The translations under genes and the position numbers were made by a program. From positions 1,237,401 to 1,301,400 of the forward strand of contig CATOTJ020000001.1 of NCBI GenBank assembly GCA_951813525.2: DNA of 64,000 nt, read 5' to 3'. This document shows positions 25,363-33,966 of the stretch, piece by piece. Positions within the stretch are counted from its first letter, which is position 1; each line of letters starts with the position of its first letter. The DNA is from Thermohalobaculum sp951813525 (GTDB lineage: Bacteria > Pseudomonadota > Alphaproteobacteria > Rhodobacterales > Rhodobacteraceae). The notes beneath the pieces are model-generated. The model worked only from the letters and a program-made list of their open reading frames with translations, ran no database searches and was not told where the DNA came from.

Positions 25363-26496
25363 CTATCCACGGGCATAACGCCCCGACAAGCGCTCCAACA
25401 GCATCTCGGTCGAGCCGTCGGTAAAGCTGGCGACGCGAGCGCCGATCATATGGCGCCCGAACGGGTATTCTTCGCGCAGACCCTCGGCACCCATCGCCTG
25501 GGCCAGTGCGGGCAGGTGCCGCTCGGCCATGTGCGTCGCAAAGATCTTTGTGCGCGCCGCCGAATACCGGGCGTCCTCTTCGGCATCAATCATCGTTGCC
25601 GCCTCCTTCACCATCAGACGGGCTGCCGCCACGTCTGTCTCGGCTTCGGCGAGCCGCCAGCGCCAACCCTGATGTCCGGCCAGCGCGGACCCAAAGCTAT
25701 GGCGTGCCCTGCCATAGTCTGCTGCAATCGCCAGCGCCCGCCCGACCATCCCGCAGCACATGGCGGCCACATAGATCCTTGCGCCATTGATATCGGTCAG
25801 CGCCGACTTGAAGGCCTCGCCCGCCGGGCGGATCACTTCGTTCGCTTCGACACGGTAATCGGACAACCGAAACCCGCCCGCACCGATCGAATGTTGCGCC
25901 GTCATGCCATAGGCTGGCAAACGCTTGAACCCGGCGCGCCGTGCGTCGACCAGAAACGACGCAATTCCGGCGCCGCCCTTCCCAGCATCGGTTTGGGCAT
26001 AGACCACCATCACATCCGCCACTGCGGCGTTGATGATCCACGCCTTTTCACCGTTCAGGACCCAGCCACCGTCATGGGCCGCTGCCGTTGTCGTGATCGC
26101 GGCAAAGTCCGAACCGGCGCCCGGTTCGGTCAAGGCCGTGCACCCGACCCGGCGCGCGGCCAACAAATCGTCGAGATACCGCCCGGCCAGTTCCGGCGCC
26201 CCATCCCGGGTCAGCCGATGGGCTATGTTCTGAGTGTTCAGCACCGACATCGCGAACCCGAAATCGGCGCCGCCCAGAATTTCGGCTGCCTGCGCCTTGA
26301 CCGTAAACGGGTGTCCCTGGCCGCCATACTCGACCGGTACCTGGATGCCGGTCAGACCCAGGCGTGCAGCCTTTTCCAGCGCTTCTGTTCCCATCCGCCG
26401 TTCGCGTTCCCAATCCGGCGCGAAGGGTGCCACGCTCTCATCTGAAAAGCGTCGGACCTTGCTCAAAAATCCGTCAATCGCGTCGCCCATGGGCAA
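25363..26496 (-). CDS. Acyl-CoA dehydrogenase family protein
   Basis: A 377-residue flavoenzyme with the ACAD layout: an N-terminal helical domain, the FAD-binding ALTEPGAGSDFAAITTTA (about 118-135), WVLNGEKAWIINAAVAD (beta domain, about 145-160) and a C-terminal helical domain with RHSFGSALAGHQGWRWRLAE. It would oxidise an acyl-CoA to the enoyl form and pass electrons to ETF. The C-terminal segment reads FTDGSTEMLLERL where many members have YEGTSEI, placing Asp at the position of the usual catalytic Glu. Substrate unknown. The nearest neighbour, 78 bp away, is divergent. Confidence 0.88.
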   Translation of the reverse strand: MPMGDAIDGFLSKVRRFSDESVAPFAPDWERERRMGTEALEKAARLGLTGIQVPVEYGGQGHPFTVKAQAAEILGGADFGFAMSVLNTQNIAHRLTRDGAPELAGRYLDDLLAARRVGCTALTEPGAGSDFAAITTTAAAHDGGWVLNGEKAWIINAAVADVMVVYAQTDAGKGGAGIASFLVDARRAGFKRLPAYGMTAQHSIGAGGFRLSDYRVEANEVIRPAGEAFKSALTDINGARIYVAAMCCGMVGRALAIAADYGRARHSFGSALAGHQGWRWRLAEAETDVAAARLMVKEAATMIDAEEDARYSAARTKIFATHMAERHLPALAQAMGAEGLREEYPFGRHMIGARVASFTDGSTEMLLERLSGRYARG

Positions 26497-26574
26497 GACT
26501 CCCCTTTATGTCCCACGGCACATTTCGCACAGCCTTGGGCCGCATGAAAGCGGCCGGGCGGATGCGAGGACCCC

Positions 26575-27564
26575 ATGACAGCGCGCCCTTCCCAGACGGA
26601 GAACAACCCGACGACCGCGATCGTCTTCATTCTGACGGGCATGGCCTTCATCTCGTTCAACGACGTGCTGATCAAGCAGCTTTCCGGCGACTATCCGCTG
26701 CACCAGATGGTGTTCGTCCGTTCCGCCATTGGGATCGTATTCAGCCTGGTTTTCGTCCAGTTTGAAGGCGGGTTTTCGATCCTGAAGACAGAAACGCCAT
26801 TTCTGCATCTGCTCCGCGGCGTGCTGGTGGTTTTTGCTAATATGGCATTCTTCACCGCGCTGGCGGTGCTGCCGTTGGCCGATGCAACAGCGCTGTTCTT
26901 CGTAGCGCCGCTGTTCATCACCCTGCTTTCGATCCCGTTGCTGGGCGAAAAGGTCGGACCGCGCCGGATCATCGCTGTGCTGGTCGGATTTGCAGGCGTC
27001 CTGATCATGGTGCGACCGGGATCCGATGTTGCACAGAATGTCGGGAACTGGCTGGTCCTGCTGCTGCCGATCGTGGCCGCGCTGGCCTATTCGTTGATGC
27101 AGATCCTGACCCGGCGCCTGGGTCTGACAACCAAGGCGTCGGCTATGGCGGTCTATATTCAGCTTACCTTTGTGATCGTAAGCACGGGGTTCTATCTGGT
27201 CGCCGGTGACGGGCATTATGCGGTGGGGATCGAAGATCCCAGCCTGGTTTTTCTGCTGCGGGCCTGGGTCTGGCCCGCGCCGGAGGATCAATGGCTGTTC
27301 ATCGCGCTTGGCGTGGCCTCGGCCGGTATCGGTTACGCTTTGTCGCGGGCCTATAAATCGGCCGATGCCGCGATCGTGGCCCCGTTCGAGTATGTCGCGC
27401 TGCCATTGGCGATCTTGTGGGGATGGGTCTTCTGGTCCGAAGTGCCGGGCACCGAGACCTTTGCCGGTATCGCGTTGATCGTTCTCTCCGGGCTTTATGT
27501 CTTCCTGCGCGAACGCGCCAAAGACCGCCGGGTCGCAACGCACCGGCCAATGCGGCGGTATTGA
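26575..27564 (+). CDS. DMT-family transporter (EamA)
   Basis: A 329-residue membrane protein with ten predicted helices in two EamA repeats. Marks include GMAFISFNDVLIKQLSGDYP, MAFFTALAVLPLADATALFFVAPLF, GFAGVLIMVRPGSD and, in the second repeat, YKSADAAIVAPFEYVALPLAILWGWVFW. The substrate is unknown. It is longer than the DMT protein at 4364 because of a loop of about 30 residues (AGDGHYAVGIEDPSLVF) before the eighth helix. It is transcribed away from the acyl-CoA dehydrogenase and followed by a dispersed repeat. Confidence 0.9.
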   Translation: MTARPSQTENNPTTAIVFILTGMAFISFNDVLIKQLSGDYPLHQMVFVRSAIGIVFSLVFVQFEGGFSILKTETPFLHLLRGVLVVFANMAFFTALAVLPLADATALFFVAPLFITLLSIPLLGEKVGPRRIIAVLVGFAGVLIMVRPGSDVAQNVGNWLVLLLPIVAALAYSLMQILTRRLGLTTKASAMAVYIQLTFVIVSTGFYLVAGDGHYAVGIEDPSLVFLLRAWVWPAPEDQWLFIALGVASAGIGYALSRAYKSADAAIVAPFEYVALPLAILWGWVFWSEVPGTETFAGIALIVLSGLYVFLRERAKDRRVATHRPMRRY

Positions 27565-27589
27565 CCGCGCCGGACCCTCGAGCACGTTT

Positions 27590-27682
27590 CGTTCTGATTG
27601 AATCAGATCGGGCGCTCTAAGTCATTGATTGGTCGCACTTTCGCGACGCTTGAATGATGCAGTCAGGCTGGAAAGCGCTCTA
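27590..27682. repeat. Dispersed alphaproteobacterial palindromic repeat
   Basis: The block opens with the perfect palindrome TCTGATTGAATCAGA (27593-27607), followed by CGGGCGCTCTA, then a GTCGCACTTTCGCGACGC stretch, and closes with GGCTGGAAAGCGCTCTA. GCGCTCTA thus occurs at both ends as a direct repeat. I recognise this order as a family of short dispersed repeats known from rhizobia and relatives; that is from memory. Its end overlaps the stop codon of the next gene. Confidence 0.5.
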
Positions 27683-28753
27683 GTTCAGCGCCGGGCAACC
27701 GAGCGAAACACCTGACCGGCCTTCCGCGGTGGCGCGAATCGCCGCCAGCGGCCCATCTGCGAAGAACGCGCGCAGTTCCTCCGACTTCGCCAGGTACTTT
27801 TTGCCCAAGGCTTTCATTTCCGCCTTGGTCCGGTCCTCGTCCAGCGACAATCGCAGCTGCTCGAGATCGACGGCCATAGAAAACGCCGCCTCCAGCGCGG
27901 ACCGGAAGTCCGCCACCGGCGTATCGCCCAGTGCCGCAGCCAGAGCGGGGCTGGGCCCTTCGATCGCCTGCATGAAACAATGAAAATGCACGCTCGATTC
28001 TTCGGCCAGCAATATTACGTAAAGCGCCTGACGCTGTGTGGCGGGTTCGCGCTTTCGGAAGGTCATTGTTCGCTTTGCCCCAGGCGCAAATCTGTCGAAA
28101 AACTCGAAGACAAGGCGCTCGCCATTCGTTCCGATTTTGATCGGATCCGTTTGGATGAACGGGGCGAATTGCAGCTTCATGCGCAAGCTGGTGTTTCGGT
28201 CCCCCTCGATCGGAAAATCGAAATAACGGGCGCGACGCGGCTCGAGGCTGCCGGGATCGGCCAGGATCAGACGGTGCTCACCATAGGTCGAGATCCGCCC
28301 TGCCGCGATCACGTCGACCGGGGGAATTTTGAAGTCGTCCCTGAACCAGGTCGTCGCGGGATCGGCGTAGCGATAGAGTTTCTGCACGATTGTGATCTCG
28401 CCGGGCGGCTCACCGGCGGCAATCTCCAGAATCTCGTAGACGGGGACAAAAAGCCCGGAAGCGACCGCAAGAAATTCGTCGGAGGCCCAGGTGCCGACCA
28501 ACTGATCGACACGCTCGACGGGCACAGCATCGCGCACGGCAGAAACATCATAGGAAAACTGCAAATACTGATCGGCCGGGCAATCCAGCAGCGTCTCGCG
28601 CGCTTTGATGTCGGGCGGCGGAATTTGGGCGCCTGGCACGAATGTTCGTCCCATCTTGGTGAACAGTTCGGCGCAGCGCGGTCCGGCCTCCGCCGGTGCT
28701 GTCAAACCCGCCGCAATGGTCAAAGCGGCCGCGAGAACAAAACAGCGATACAT
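27680..28753 (-). CDS. Secreted protein of unknown function
   Basis: A 357-residue protein with a Sec signal peptide (MYRCFVLAAALTIAAGLTAPAEAG) and three mature cysteines visible (PRCAEL, TLLDCPADQ, HFHCF) plus a fourth near the end (LGCPALN). The middle part is beta-rich (EITIVQKLYRYADPATTWF, RLILADPGSLEPRRARYFDF); the C-terminus is helical and charged. I do not recognise the family. The ATG at 28753 has a GAAGGTGA ribosome site; the frame extends upstream to 28885 without support. It is likely periplasmic. Its stop lies within a dispersed repeat. Confidence 0.75.
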   Translation of the reverse strand: MYRCFVLAAALTIAAGLTAPAEAGPRCAELFTKMGRTFVPGAQIPPPDIKARETLLDCPADQYLQFSYDVSAVRDAVPVERVDQLVGTWASDEFLAVASGLFVPVYEILEIAAGEPPGEITIVQKLYRYADPATTWFRDDFKIPPVDVIAAGRISTYGEHRLILADPGSLEPRRARYFDFPIEGDRNTSLRMKLQFAPFIQTDPIKIGTNGERLVFEFFDRFAPGAKRTMTFRKREPATQRQALYVILLAEESSVHFHCFMQAIEGPSPALAAALGDTPVADFRSALEAAFSMAVDLEQLRLSLDEDRTKAEMKALGKKYLAKSEELRAFFADGPLAAIRATAEGRSGVSLGCPALN

Positions 28754-28946
28754 TGATTTCACCTTCACTGGTGTTGATTGGGTCAAGTGTTGCAAAGCCC
28801 GGCGCCCGCTGCCACCGAATTCCTCAGCCGCCTTGTGATGCATGGTTTCACGAAGGTGTTCCTGCCCTTCACAGTTGCGCTGCACGGATTATGTTGATCC
28901 ACAGTAGACATACAAATTCCGGATATGCCGCCAAGGAGCGCCCACG

Positions 28947-29852
28947 ATGAGCGACGAAAAGCCCGATCCCGCCAACAATCAGCCCCCGGGCTATGAACCC
29001 GCGACGGTCTGGACCTGGGACCAGGAGAACGGCGGCAGGTTCGCCTCGATCAACCGGCCGATCGCAGGGCCGACCCATGACAAGGACCTGCCGGTCGGCA
29101 AGCACCCGCTGCAGCTTTATTCGCTGGCGACGCCAAACGGCGTCAAAGTCACGGTGATGCTGGAGGAGCTTTTGGCCGCCGGTCACGATGCCGAATACGA
29201 TGCCTGGCTGATCAAGATCGGCGACGGCGATCAGTTCGGTTCAGGCTTTGTCGACGCCAACCCCAATTCCAAGATCCCGGCACTGGTCGATCATTCGCAG
29301 GCCCAGCCAACGCGGGTCTTCGAGTCCGGCGCCATTCTGCTGTACCTCGCCGAGAAGTTCGGAGCCTTCATGCCGACCGAGCCGATGGCGCGGGCAGAGG
29401 CGATGTCCTGGCTTTTCTGGCAGATGGGATCGGCCCCGTATCTTGGCGGCGGGTTTGGCCACTTCTATGCCTATGCCCCGTTCAAGATGCAGTACCCGAT
29501 CGACCGTTTCACGATGGAGGTCAAGCGCCAGCTCGACGTGCTGGACCGGCGCCTTGGCGAGAGCAAGTTCATAGCCGGGGCCGATTACACGATTGCCGAT
29601 ATGGCAATCTGGCCCTGGTACGGCGTGCTGACCCAGCCGAGCAAAATCTATAACGACGCTGCGACCTTTATCTCGGCCCACGAGTATACCAACGTGATCC
29701 GGTGGTACGAGGACATCGCCGCGCGCCCCGCGGTCCTTCGTGGCCGCAAGGTCAACCGCATGGCAGGCCCGCCCGAGGACCAGCTGCACGAACGCCACGA
29801 CGCCTCCGACTTTGACACCCGCACCCAGGACAAGTTGGAAGCGGCGGAGTAG
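28947..29852 (+). CDS. yghU: Glutathione-dependent disulfide-bond oxidoreductase, YghU type
   Basis: A 301-residue glutathione S-transferase homologue of the YghU/Nu class. The N-terminal extension (WTWDQENGGRFASINRPIAG then THDKDLPVG) is diagnostic, followed by the thioredoxin-like domain with HPLQLYSLATPNGVKVTVMLEE, SKIPALVDHS and FESGAILLYLAEKFG, and a helical C-terminal domain (IADMAIWPWYG). Relatives reduce disulfides using two glutathione molecules. The ATG follows AAGGAG. It stands alone, divergent from the secreted protein gene and followed by a strong hairpin. Confidence 0.92.
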   Translation: MSDEKPDPANNQPPGYEPATVWTWDQENGGRFASINRPIAGPTHDKDLPVGKHPLQLYSLATPNGVKVTVMLEELLAAGHDAEYDAWLIKIGDGDQFGSGFVDANPNSKIPALVDHSQAQPTRVFESGAILLYLAEKFGAFMPTEPMARAEAMSWLFWQMGSAPYLGGGFGHFYAYAPFKMQYPIDRFTMEVKRQLDVLDRRLGESKFIAGADYTIADMAIWPWYGVLTQPSKIYNDAATFISAHEYTNVIRWYEDIAARPAVLRGRKVNRMAGPPEDQLHERHDASDFDTRTQDKLEAAE

Positions 29853-29865
29853 GCACGCAAATCCG

Positions 29866-29886
29866 GCCCCCGATCAGATCGGGGGC
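29866..29886 (+). terminator. Perfect palindromic hairpin after yghU
   Basis: GCCCCCGATC and GATCGGGGGC flank a single A, a perfect 10-bp inverted repeat 13 bp after the stop codon. It can fold with a small loop and act in both directions. No T-run follows. Confidence 0.65.
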
Positions 29887-30056
29887 TGACCAGCCGGGCG
29901 CCAGGGCGCAACTGAGCGGGCCGTATCGCCGCGGCGTTGGGTTTCTCCCGCTCCGGTTTGTCGCAACCTGAACTGCGGCAGGGCACGGTAGACTGCGATC
30001 GGGCAGGCCGCGATAGAAAGCGGTCTGCCAGACAAACGATCCGTCAGGCACCGGCC

Positions 30057-31772
30057 ATGAAGATCCTGATCATCGGTGGATACGGCACGTTCGGCGGTCG
30101 ATTGGCCGATCTGCTGGGCGATCTCGATACCGTCACGCTGCTGATCGGGGGGCGCAGCCGCGACAAGGCCGATGATTTTTGCCGGCGGTGGCAGGGCCGT
30201 GCTGCGGCGTGCCCGGTCCTGATCGACCGGGGCACAATCGCGGTACATCTTGCCCAGCACACCCCTGATCTGGTCGTTGATGCCTCCGGCCCGTTTCAGG
30301 CCTATGGTCGAAGTCCGGGGGCCCATGACCCATATTCCGTGGTGCGTGCCTGTCTGGCGGCAGGTGTTTCCTATCTCGACTTCGCCGATGGTTCCGAATT
30401 TGTCGCCGGGATCGATGCCTTCGATGACCAGGCGAAATTGGCAGGCGTATATGTCCTGTCCGGCGCGTCCAGCTTCCCGGTCCTGACCGGCGCGGTCCTG
30501 CAAGAGCTGGGCGCGGGAATGAACATCTGCAAGGTCACGGCGGGCATCGCGCCGTCACCCTATGCCGGGATGAGCACAAATGTGATGCGCGCTGTCCTGG
30601 GATATGCAGGCGGCCCTGTTATCCTGACCCGTGGCGGGCGGCTGGCGACGGCCCCTGGCCTGGCCGAAAGCCTGCGCTATACCATCGCGCCGCCTGGCGT
30701 TCTGCCGCTGCGCAGTTTGCGATTTTCGCTGGTCGATGTCCCGGACCTGCGGGCGCTGCCAGCGCGTCATCCGGAAATCACCGGTATCTGGGTCGGCGCG
30801 GCGCCGCTGCCCGAATTTCTGCATCGCGCCCTGAACGTTCTTGCGCGGGTGAGGGCGCGGTTTGGAATGCCCGCACTGACCCGTTTCGCGCCCCTCTTTC
30901 GATGGGTGCTGGAACGGTGCCGGTTTGGCGAGCATCGCGGCGGAATGTTTGTCGAGATCGCGGGCGAGCGCGATGGCCATCCCGTCACCCGCGCGTGGCA
31001 CATGATTGCCGAGGGCGATGACGGTCCGATGATCCCGTCAATGGCGATCGAGGCGATCGTCCGCAAAACTCTCGCGGGATCGCCGCCTGCATCCGGCGCG
31101 CGTGCGGCACTGGGTGAACTGACACTCGATGACTATCGCGCGCTCTTTGCCGTACGCCGGATCTGCGAAGGCACCCGGTCTTCGAGCAGTGCGGCAAAAC
31201 CGCTTTACCCGGCTCTTCTGGGGTCGGCTTATAAGGCACTGCCGCCCCAGGTTCGTGCCCTGCACGGCTCCTCCGAGCCACGCGTCTGGTCCGGTACCGG
31301 CCAGGTACGTCGTGGCCGCAATCCGTTGGCGCGGCTTTTGGCGTGGATTTATGGATTTCCACCCGCGACCGATTCGATCCCCGTCCGGGTTGAATTCACG
31401 CCAAAGGCGGGCGGCGAGCTTTGGCAGCGCAGCTTCGGCGCCCAGCGCTTTCACAGCCATCAGTCCCGGGGCACAGGCCGAAATAGCGGCCTTTTGGCCG
31501 AACGTTTCGGCCCTGCTTCGGTCGGCCTTGCGTAGGTGGTTCGCGACGGACGTCTTTTTTTGGTTCCACGCCGCTGGTCGGTCCTGGGCCTACCGCTGCC
31601 CCGGCTGCTTTTACCGACCGGCAACAGCTTCGAGGCCGAGATGGACGGGCGTTTCCACTTTGATGTCGAAATCGCCGCCCCGATAATCGGTCTGATCGTC
31701 GGCTATCGCGGCACCCTGAAACCGGCGGACCAGATGTCGCCGCAGGGCGAGGCGGCGGCAGGCGACGCCTGA
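30057..31772 (+). pseudogene. Saccharopine dehydrogenase-like/DUF4166 gene with in-frame amber
   Basis: The first 492 codons (30057-31535) encode a Rossmann domain (KILIIGGYGTFGGRLADLLG), a saccharopine dehydrogenase-like central part, and the start of a DUF4166 domain (YPALLGSAYKALPPQVRALHG, then AERFGPASVGLA). A TAG at 31533-31535 interrupts it. The same frame continues for 78 codons as VVRDGRLFLVPRRWSVLGLP, then GRFHFDVEIAAPIIGLIVGY, clearly the rest of DUF4166. One base change (for example CAG or GAG to TAG) explains this. The ATG follows CAGGCACC. The enzyme reaction is unknown. The shortened protein may be inactive. Confidence 0.82.
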
Positions 31773-31805
31773 CGTCTTCATTGGTTTGAAAATATCTCGG
31801 GGGTT

Positions 31806-31843
31806 CGGGCCAGCAGGCCCGGAATTGGGGGCAGCGCCCCCAA
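31806..31843. terminator. Double-hairpin bidirectional terminator
   Basis: CGGGCC-AGCA-GGCCCG (31806-31821) is followed by TTGGGGGC-AGC-GCCCCCAA (31825-31843). The second has A residues on one side and T on the other, suiting transcripts from both the DUF4166 gene and the convergent SDR gene. Confidence 0.75.
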
Positions 31844-31851
31844 AAGGCGCT

Positions 31852-32670
31852 TCAGCGTCTCTCCTGTTTGGCAAACGCCTCCTGCCAGTCCGGGTGCCAA
31901 CGTGACAAGGCCGGGCGGTCTTCGGTCAAATCTCCGGCACCCCACAAAATTCGGGATTTATCCTGGGCGGACGTGACTTCGTTGTCGGGACAAATGACAT
32001 AGAACGCGCCCTGATCGGCAGCCTCGAGCAACGCATCGACAACCTGCTCTGCGCGCCAGGCGCCCGGGCGCGGATCGGTCGATGTCCCCGTCGCCGTGAA
32101 GCCCGGTACCAAAAGATGCGACGTGATGCGGCAGTCCTCGATCTGGCGCAATTCATGGGCGAGCTGTTCGGTATAGGTGCGCACCGCAGCCTTGGCCATG
32201 TTGTAGACCGGGTGCCCAGGCGGATTGGTGATCCCCTGCTTGGAGCCGACATTCACAATCATGCCCGGCCTGCCCTGTTCCAGCATTGCCGGTAAAAACG
32301 CACGCACGCCGTTCACAACCCCCATCAGATTGATGTCCAGTGCGCGCCGCCATTCCTCCAGCGGTGCCCAGAACCCGCGCCCCACGCGGCTGACCGCGTT
32401 GTTGATCACAATTGCCGGGGCCTTGCCCCAGGTCTGCTGCACACGGTCGCGCACCAGTTCCAGCGCCTCGATTTCGGCGACATCGCACAACATCGCTTCC
32501 GTCTCGCCCTCGATCCCGATCCGTGCCTCGTGCAGGTGTTCAGCGTCGATGTCCAAAAGGACGACACGCATGCCTTCACGCGCCAGGCGCTGCGCCAAAG
32601 CCTTTCCAATCCCCAGACCAGCCCCTGTAACAATGGCAACCTCGCCCGGTTGAATGGCAGGATGTGGCAT
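31852..32670 (-). CDS. Short-chain dehydrogenase/reductase
   Basis: A 272-residue classical SDR. VAIVTGAGLGIGKALAQRL is the nucleotide-binding TGxxxGIG motif, LLDID marks the end of beta-2, VINNAVSRVG is the NNAG-like motif, MIVNVGSKQG supplies the catalytic Ser, and YNMAKAAV is the YxxxK pair. The C-terminal half contains LVPGFTATGTS, the usual cofactor-lid region. The acidic residue after beta-2 suggests NAD(H) preference. The substrate is unknown. It is transcribed alone, toward a double hairpin. Confidence 0.9.
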   Translation of the reverse strand: MPHPAIQPGEVAIVTGAGLGIGKALAQRLAREGMRVVLLDIDAEHLHEARIGIEGETEAMLCDVAEIEALELVRDRVQQTWGKAPAIVINNAVSRVGRGFWAPLEEWRRALDINLMGVVNGVRAFLPAMLEQGRPGMIVNVGSKQGITNPPGHPVYNMAKAAVRTYTEQLAHELRQIEDCRITSHLLVPGFTATGTSTDPRPGAWRAEQVVDALLEAADQGAFYVICPDNEVTSAQDKSRILWGAGDLTEDRPALSRWHPDWQEAFAKQERR

Positions 32671-32991
32671 GCAGTACCCCCGGTTATCGTGCGTTTGCTG
32701 GTGCCGGGGTCATTTCGAACCGAAAGAAGAAAGCCGATCGCCCTGGTTCCGTGTCTGGCCGCGTCTTACAGTGCCCGACCTGTTTAGTCTGGTTGGAGAA
32801 TTCTCTAGCACAACTTCTACGCGATCAACAGGCATCCCCGTCGGGCACCGGCCCATTCAATCCGGCACATTCAATATTGGCGGGCGGTCGGCGCGGCCTC
32901 CACGGGTCCTGTCCGCATAAACGCGGTCGGCAAACCCGTTGACCGTAAACGCTGCCCGGTCGACACTTGGTCAATTCAAAACGAGGACGCC
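32671..32991. other. Intergenic region without a supported gene
   Basis: This 321-bp stretch lies between divergent SDR and DsbA-like genes. No convincing coding frame, RNA gene or repeat is seen. Presumably it holds both promoters. An AACGAGGACG ribosome site precedes the rightward gene. Confidence 0.5.
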
Positions 32992-33639
32992 ATGCTGACC
33001 GCAGATCTCTACTATTCCTTCCGTTCGCCCTATTCCTACCTGGCGATCGAGCGTTACCGCCGACTGATGCTTGACTGGCAGCTGCGGATCGACCTGAAAC
33101 CGGTCTATCCAATCGCCATTCGCAATCCGGCTTTCTTCACCAAAGTCGATCCACTTTGGGTGCCATACCTGCTGTCCGATGTGGTGCGGGTTGCTGAATA
33201 CAACGACATCCCGTTCGGTTGGCCGCGGCCCGATCCGGTGGTTATGGATCTGCAGACGCGCCAGATTGCCAGCGAACAGCCCCATATCTATCGGCTGACC
33301 TGGCTGGGCCTCCTGGCGGCCCGCCGCAGCAAAGGCGTTGATTTTGCGGCCGAGGTCGGACGTACGTTGTGGGGCGACAGGATCGAGAATTGGTACGAAC
33401 CGGAGAAGCTGTCTGAGCCCGTCGCGCGCGCCGGGTTGGATCTGGCGGAACTCGAAGCGGAAATCCCAGGCAATGAAGAGGCCCTGGATGCTGAAACCAA
33501 AGCCAATCAGGAAGCCCAGGAGGCCGCTGGCCATTGGGGCACGCCCTGCCTGGTCTTCGATGGCGAGCCGTTCTTCGGTCAGGATCGCATTGACATGGCC
33601 GTCTGGCGAATGCAGCAAAAGGGGCTTGTGGCGGCATAA
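32992..33639 (+). CDS. DsbA-family isomerase-like protein (HCCA isomerase/kappa GST type)
   Basis: A 215-residue protein of the 2-hydroxychromene-2-carboxylate isomerase/kappa-class GST family. LYYSFRSPYSYLAIER holds the active-site Ser that binds the glutathione thiol. The central part is the helical insertion, and GTPCLVFDGEPFFGQDRIDM is the cis-Pro return to the thioredoxin fold. It probably performs a glutathione-assisted isomerisation, perhaps in aromatic degradation, but no pathway genes are adjacent. Confidence 0.85.
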   Translation: MLTADLYYSFRSPYSYLAIERYRRLMLDWQLRIDLKPVYPIAIRNPAFFTKVDPLWVPYLLSDVVRVAEYNDIPFGWPRPDPVVMDLQTRQIASEQPHIYRLTWLGLLAARRSKGVDFAAEVGRTLWGDRIENWYEPEKLSEPVARAGLDLAELEAEIPGNEEALDAETKANQEAQEAAGHWGTPCLVFDGEPFFGQDRIDMAVWRMQQKGLVAA

Positions 33640-33665
33640 ATCCCGTGACCGGGCACCGCATCGGC

Positions 33666-33923
33666 TCAGAAATCGTGGGCAATACCGTCTTTTTCCCAAT
33701 CGCCATAACGGGTGGGCTCGGGACCGCCGCGCCCGCCGATCTCCTTCGGGCGGTCCCGCCCGGCTGCCTTGCGGCGCCTCTCCTCTGCTTCGGCCAGGGC
33801 GCGTTGCGCGGCGGGCGGTATAGGTTTGTCAGCCGAAGACGGATGCGATAGTGCGTCTTCGGGCAGGACCGATTGCGCCGCCTTATCTTTTCGCGCCTCT
33901 TTCCCTGGGGCTTCTTCCGGCAT
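33666..33923 (-). CDS. DUF1674/SDHAF4-type succinate dehydrogenase assembly factor
   Basis: An 85-residue protein. Its C-terminal half (RRRKAAGRDRPKEIGGRGGP, then EPTRYGDWEKDGIAHDF) matches the conserved core of SDHAF4, which binds flavinylated SdhA during complex II assembly. The N-terminal half is low-complexity and charged. The ATG at 33923 follows GCGGAG; the longer frame to 34094 would overlap htpX. It is divergent from htpX with 43 bp between starts. No sdh genes are in the window. Confidence 0.88.
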   Translation of the reverse strand: MPEEAPGKEARKDKAAQSVLPEDALSHPSSADKPIPPAAQRALAEAEERRRKAAGRDRPKEIGGRGGPEPTRYGDWEKDGIAHDF

Positions 33924-33966
33924 ATCTGATCTCCGCAAAGCTTTGACGATGATATAGCATGAGACC

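Noticed and set aside
27565..27680. Possible tRNA or small RNA in the palindromic block
   Set aside because: No cloverleaf or T-arm consensus; the block fits a dispersed repeat better.
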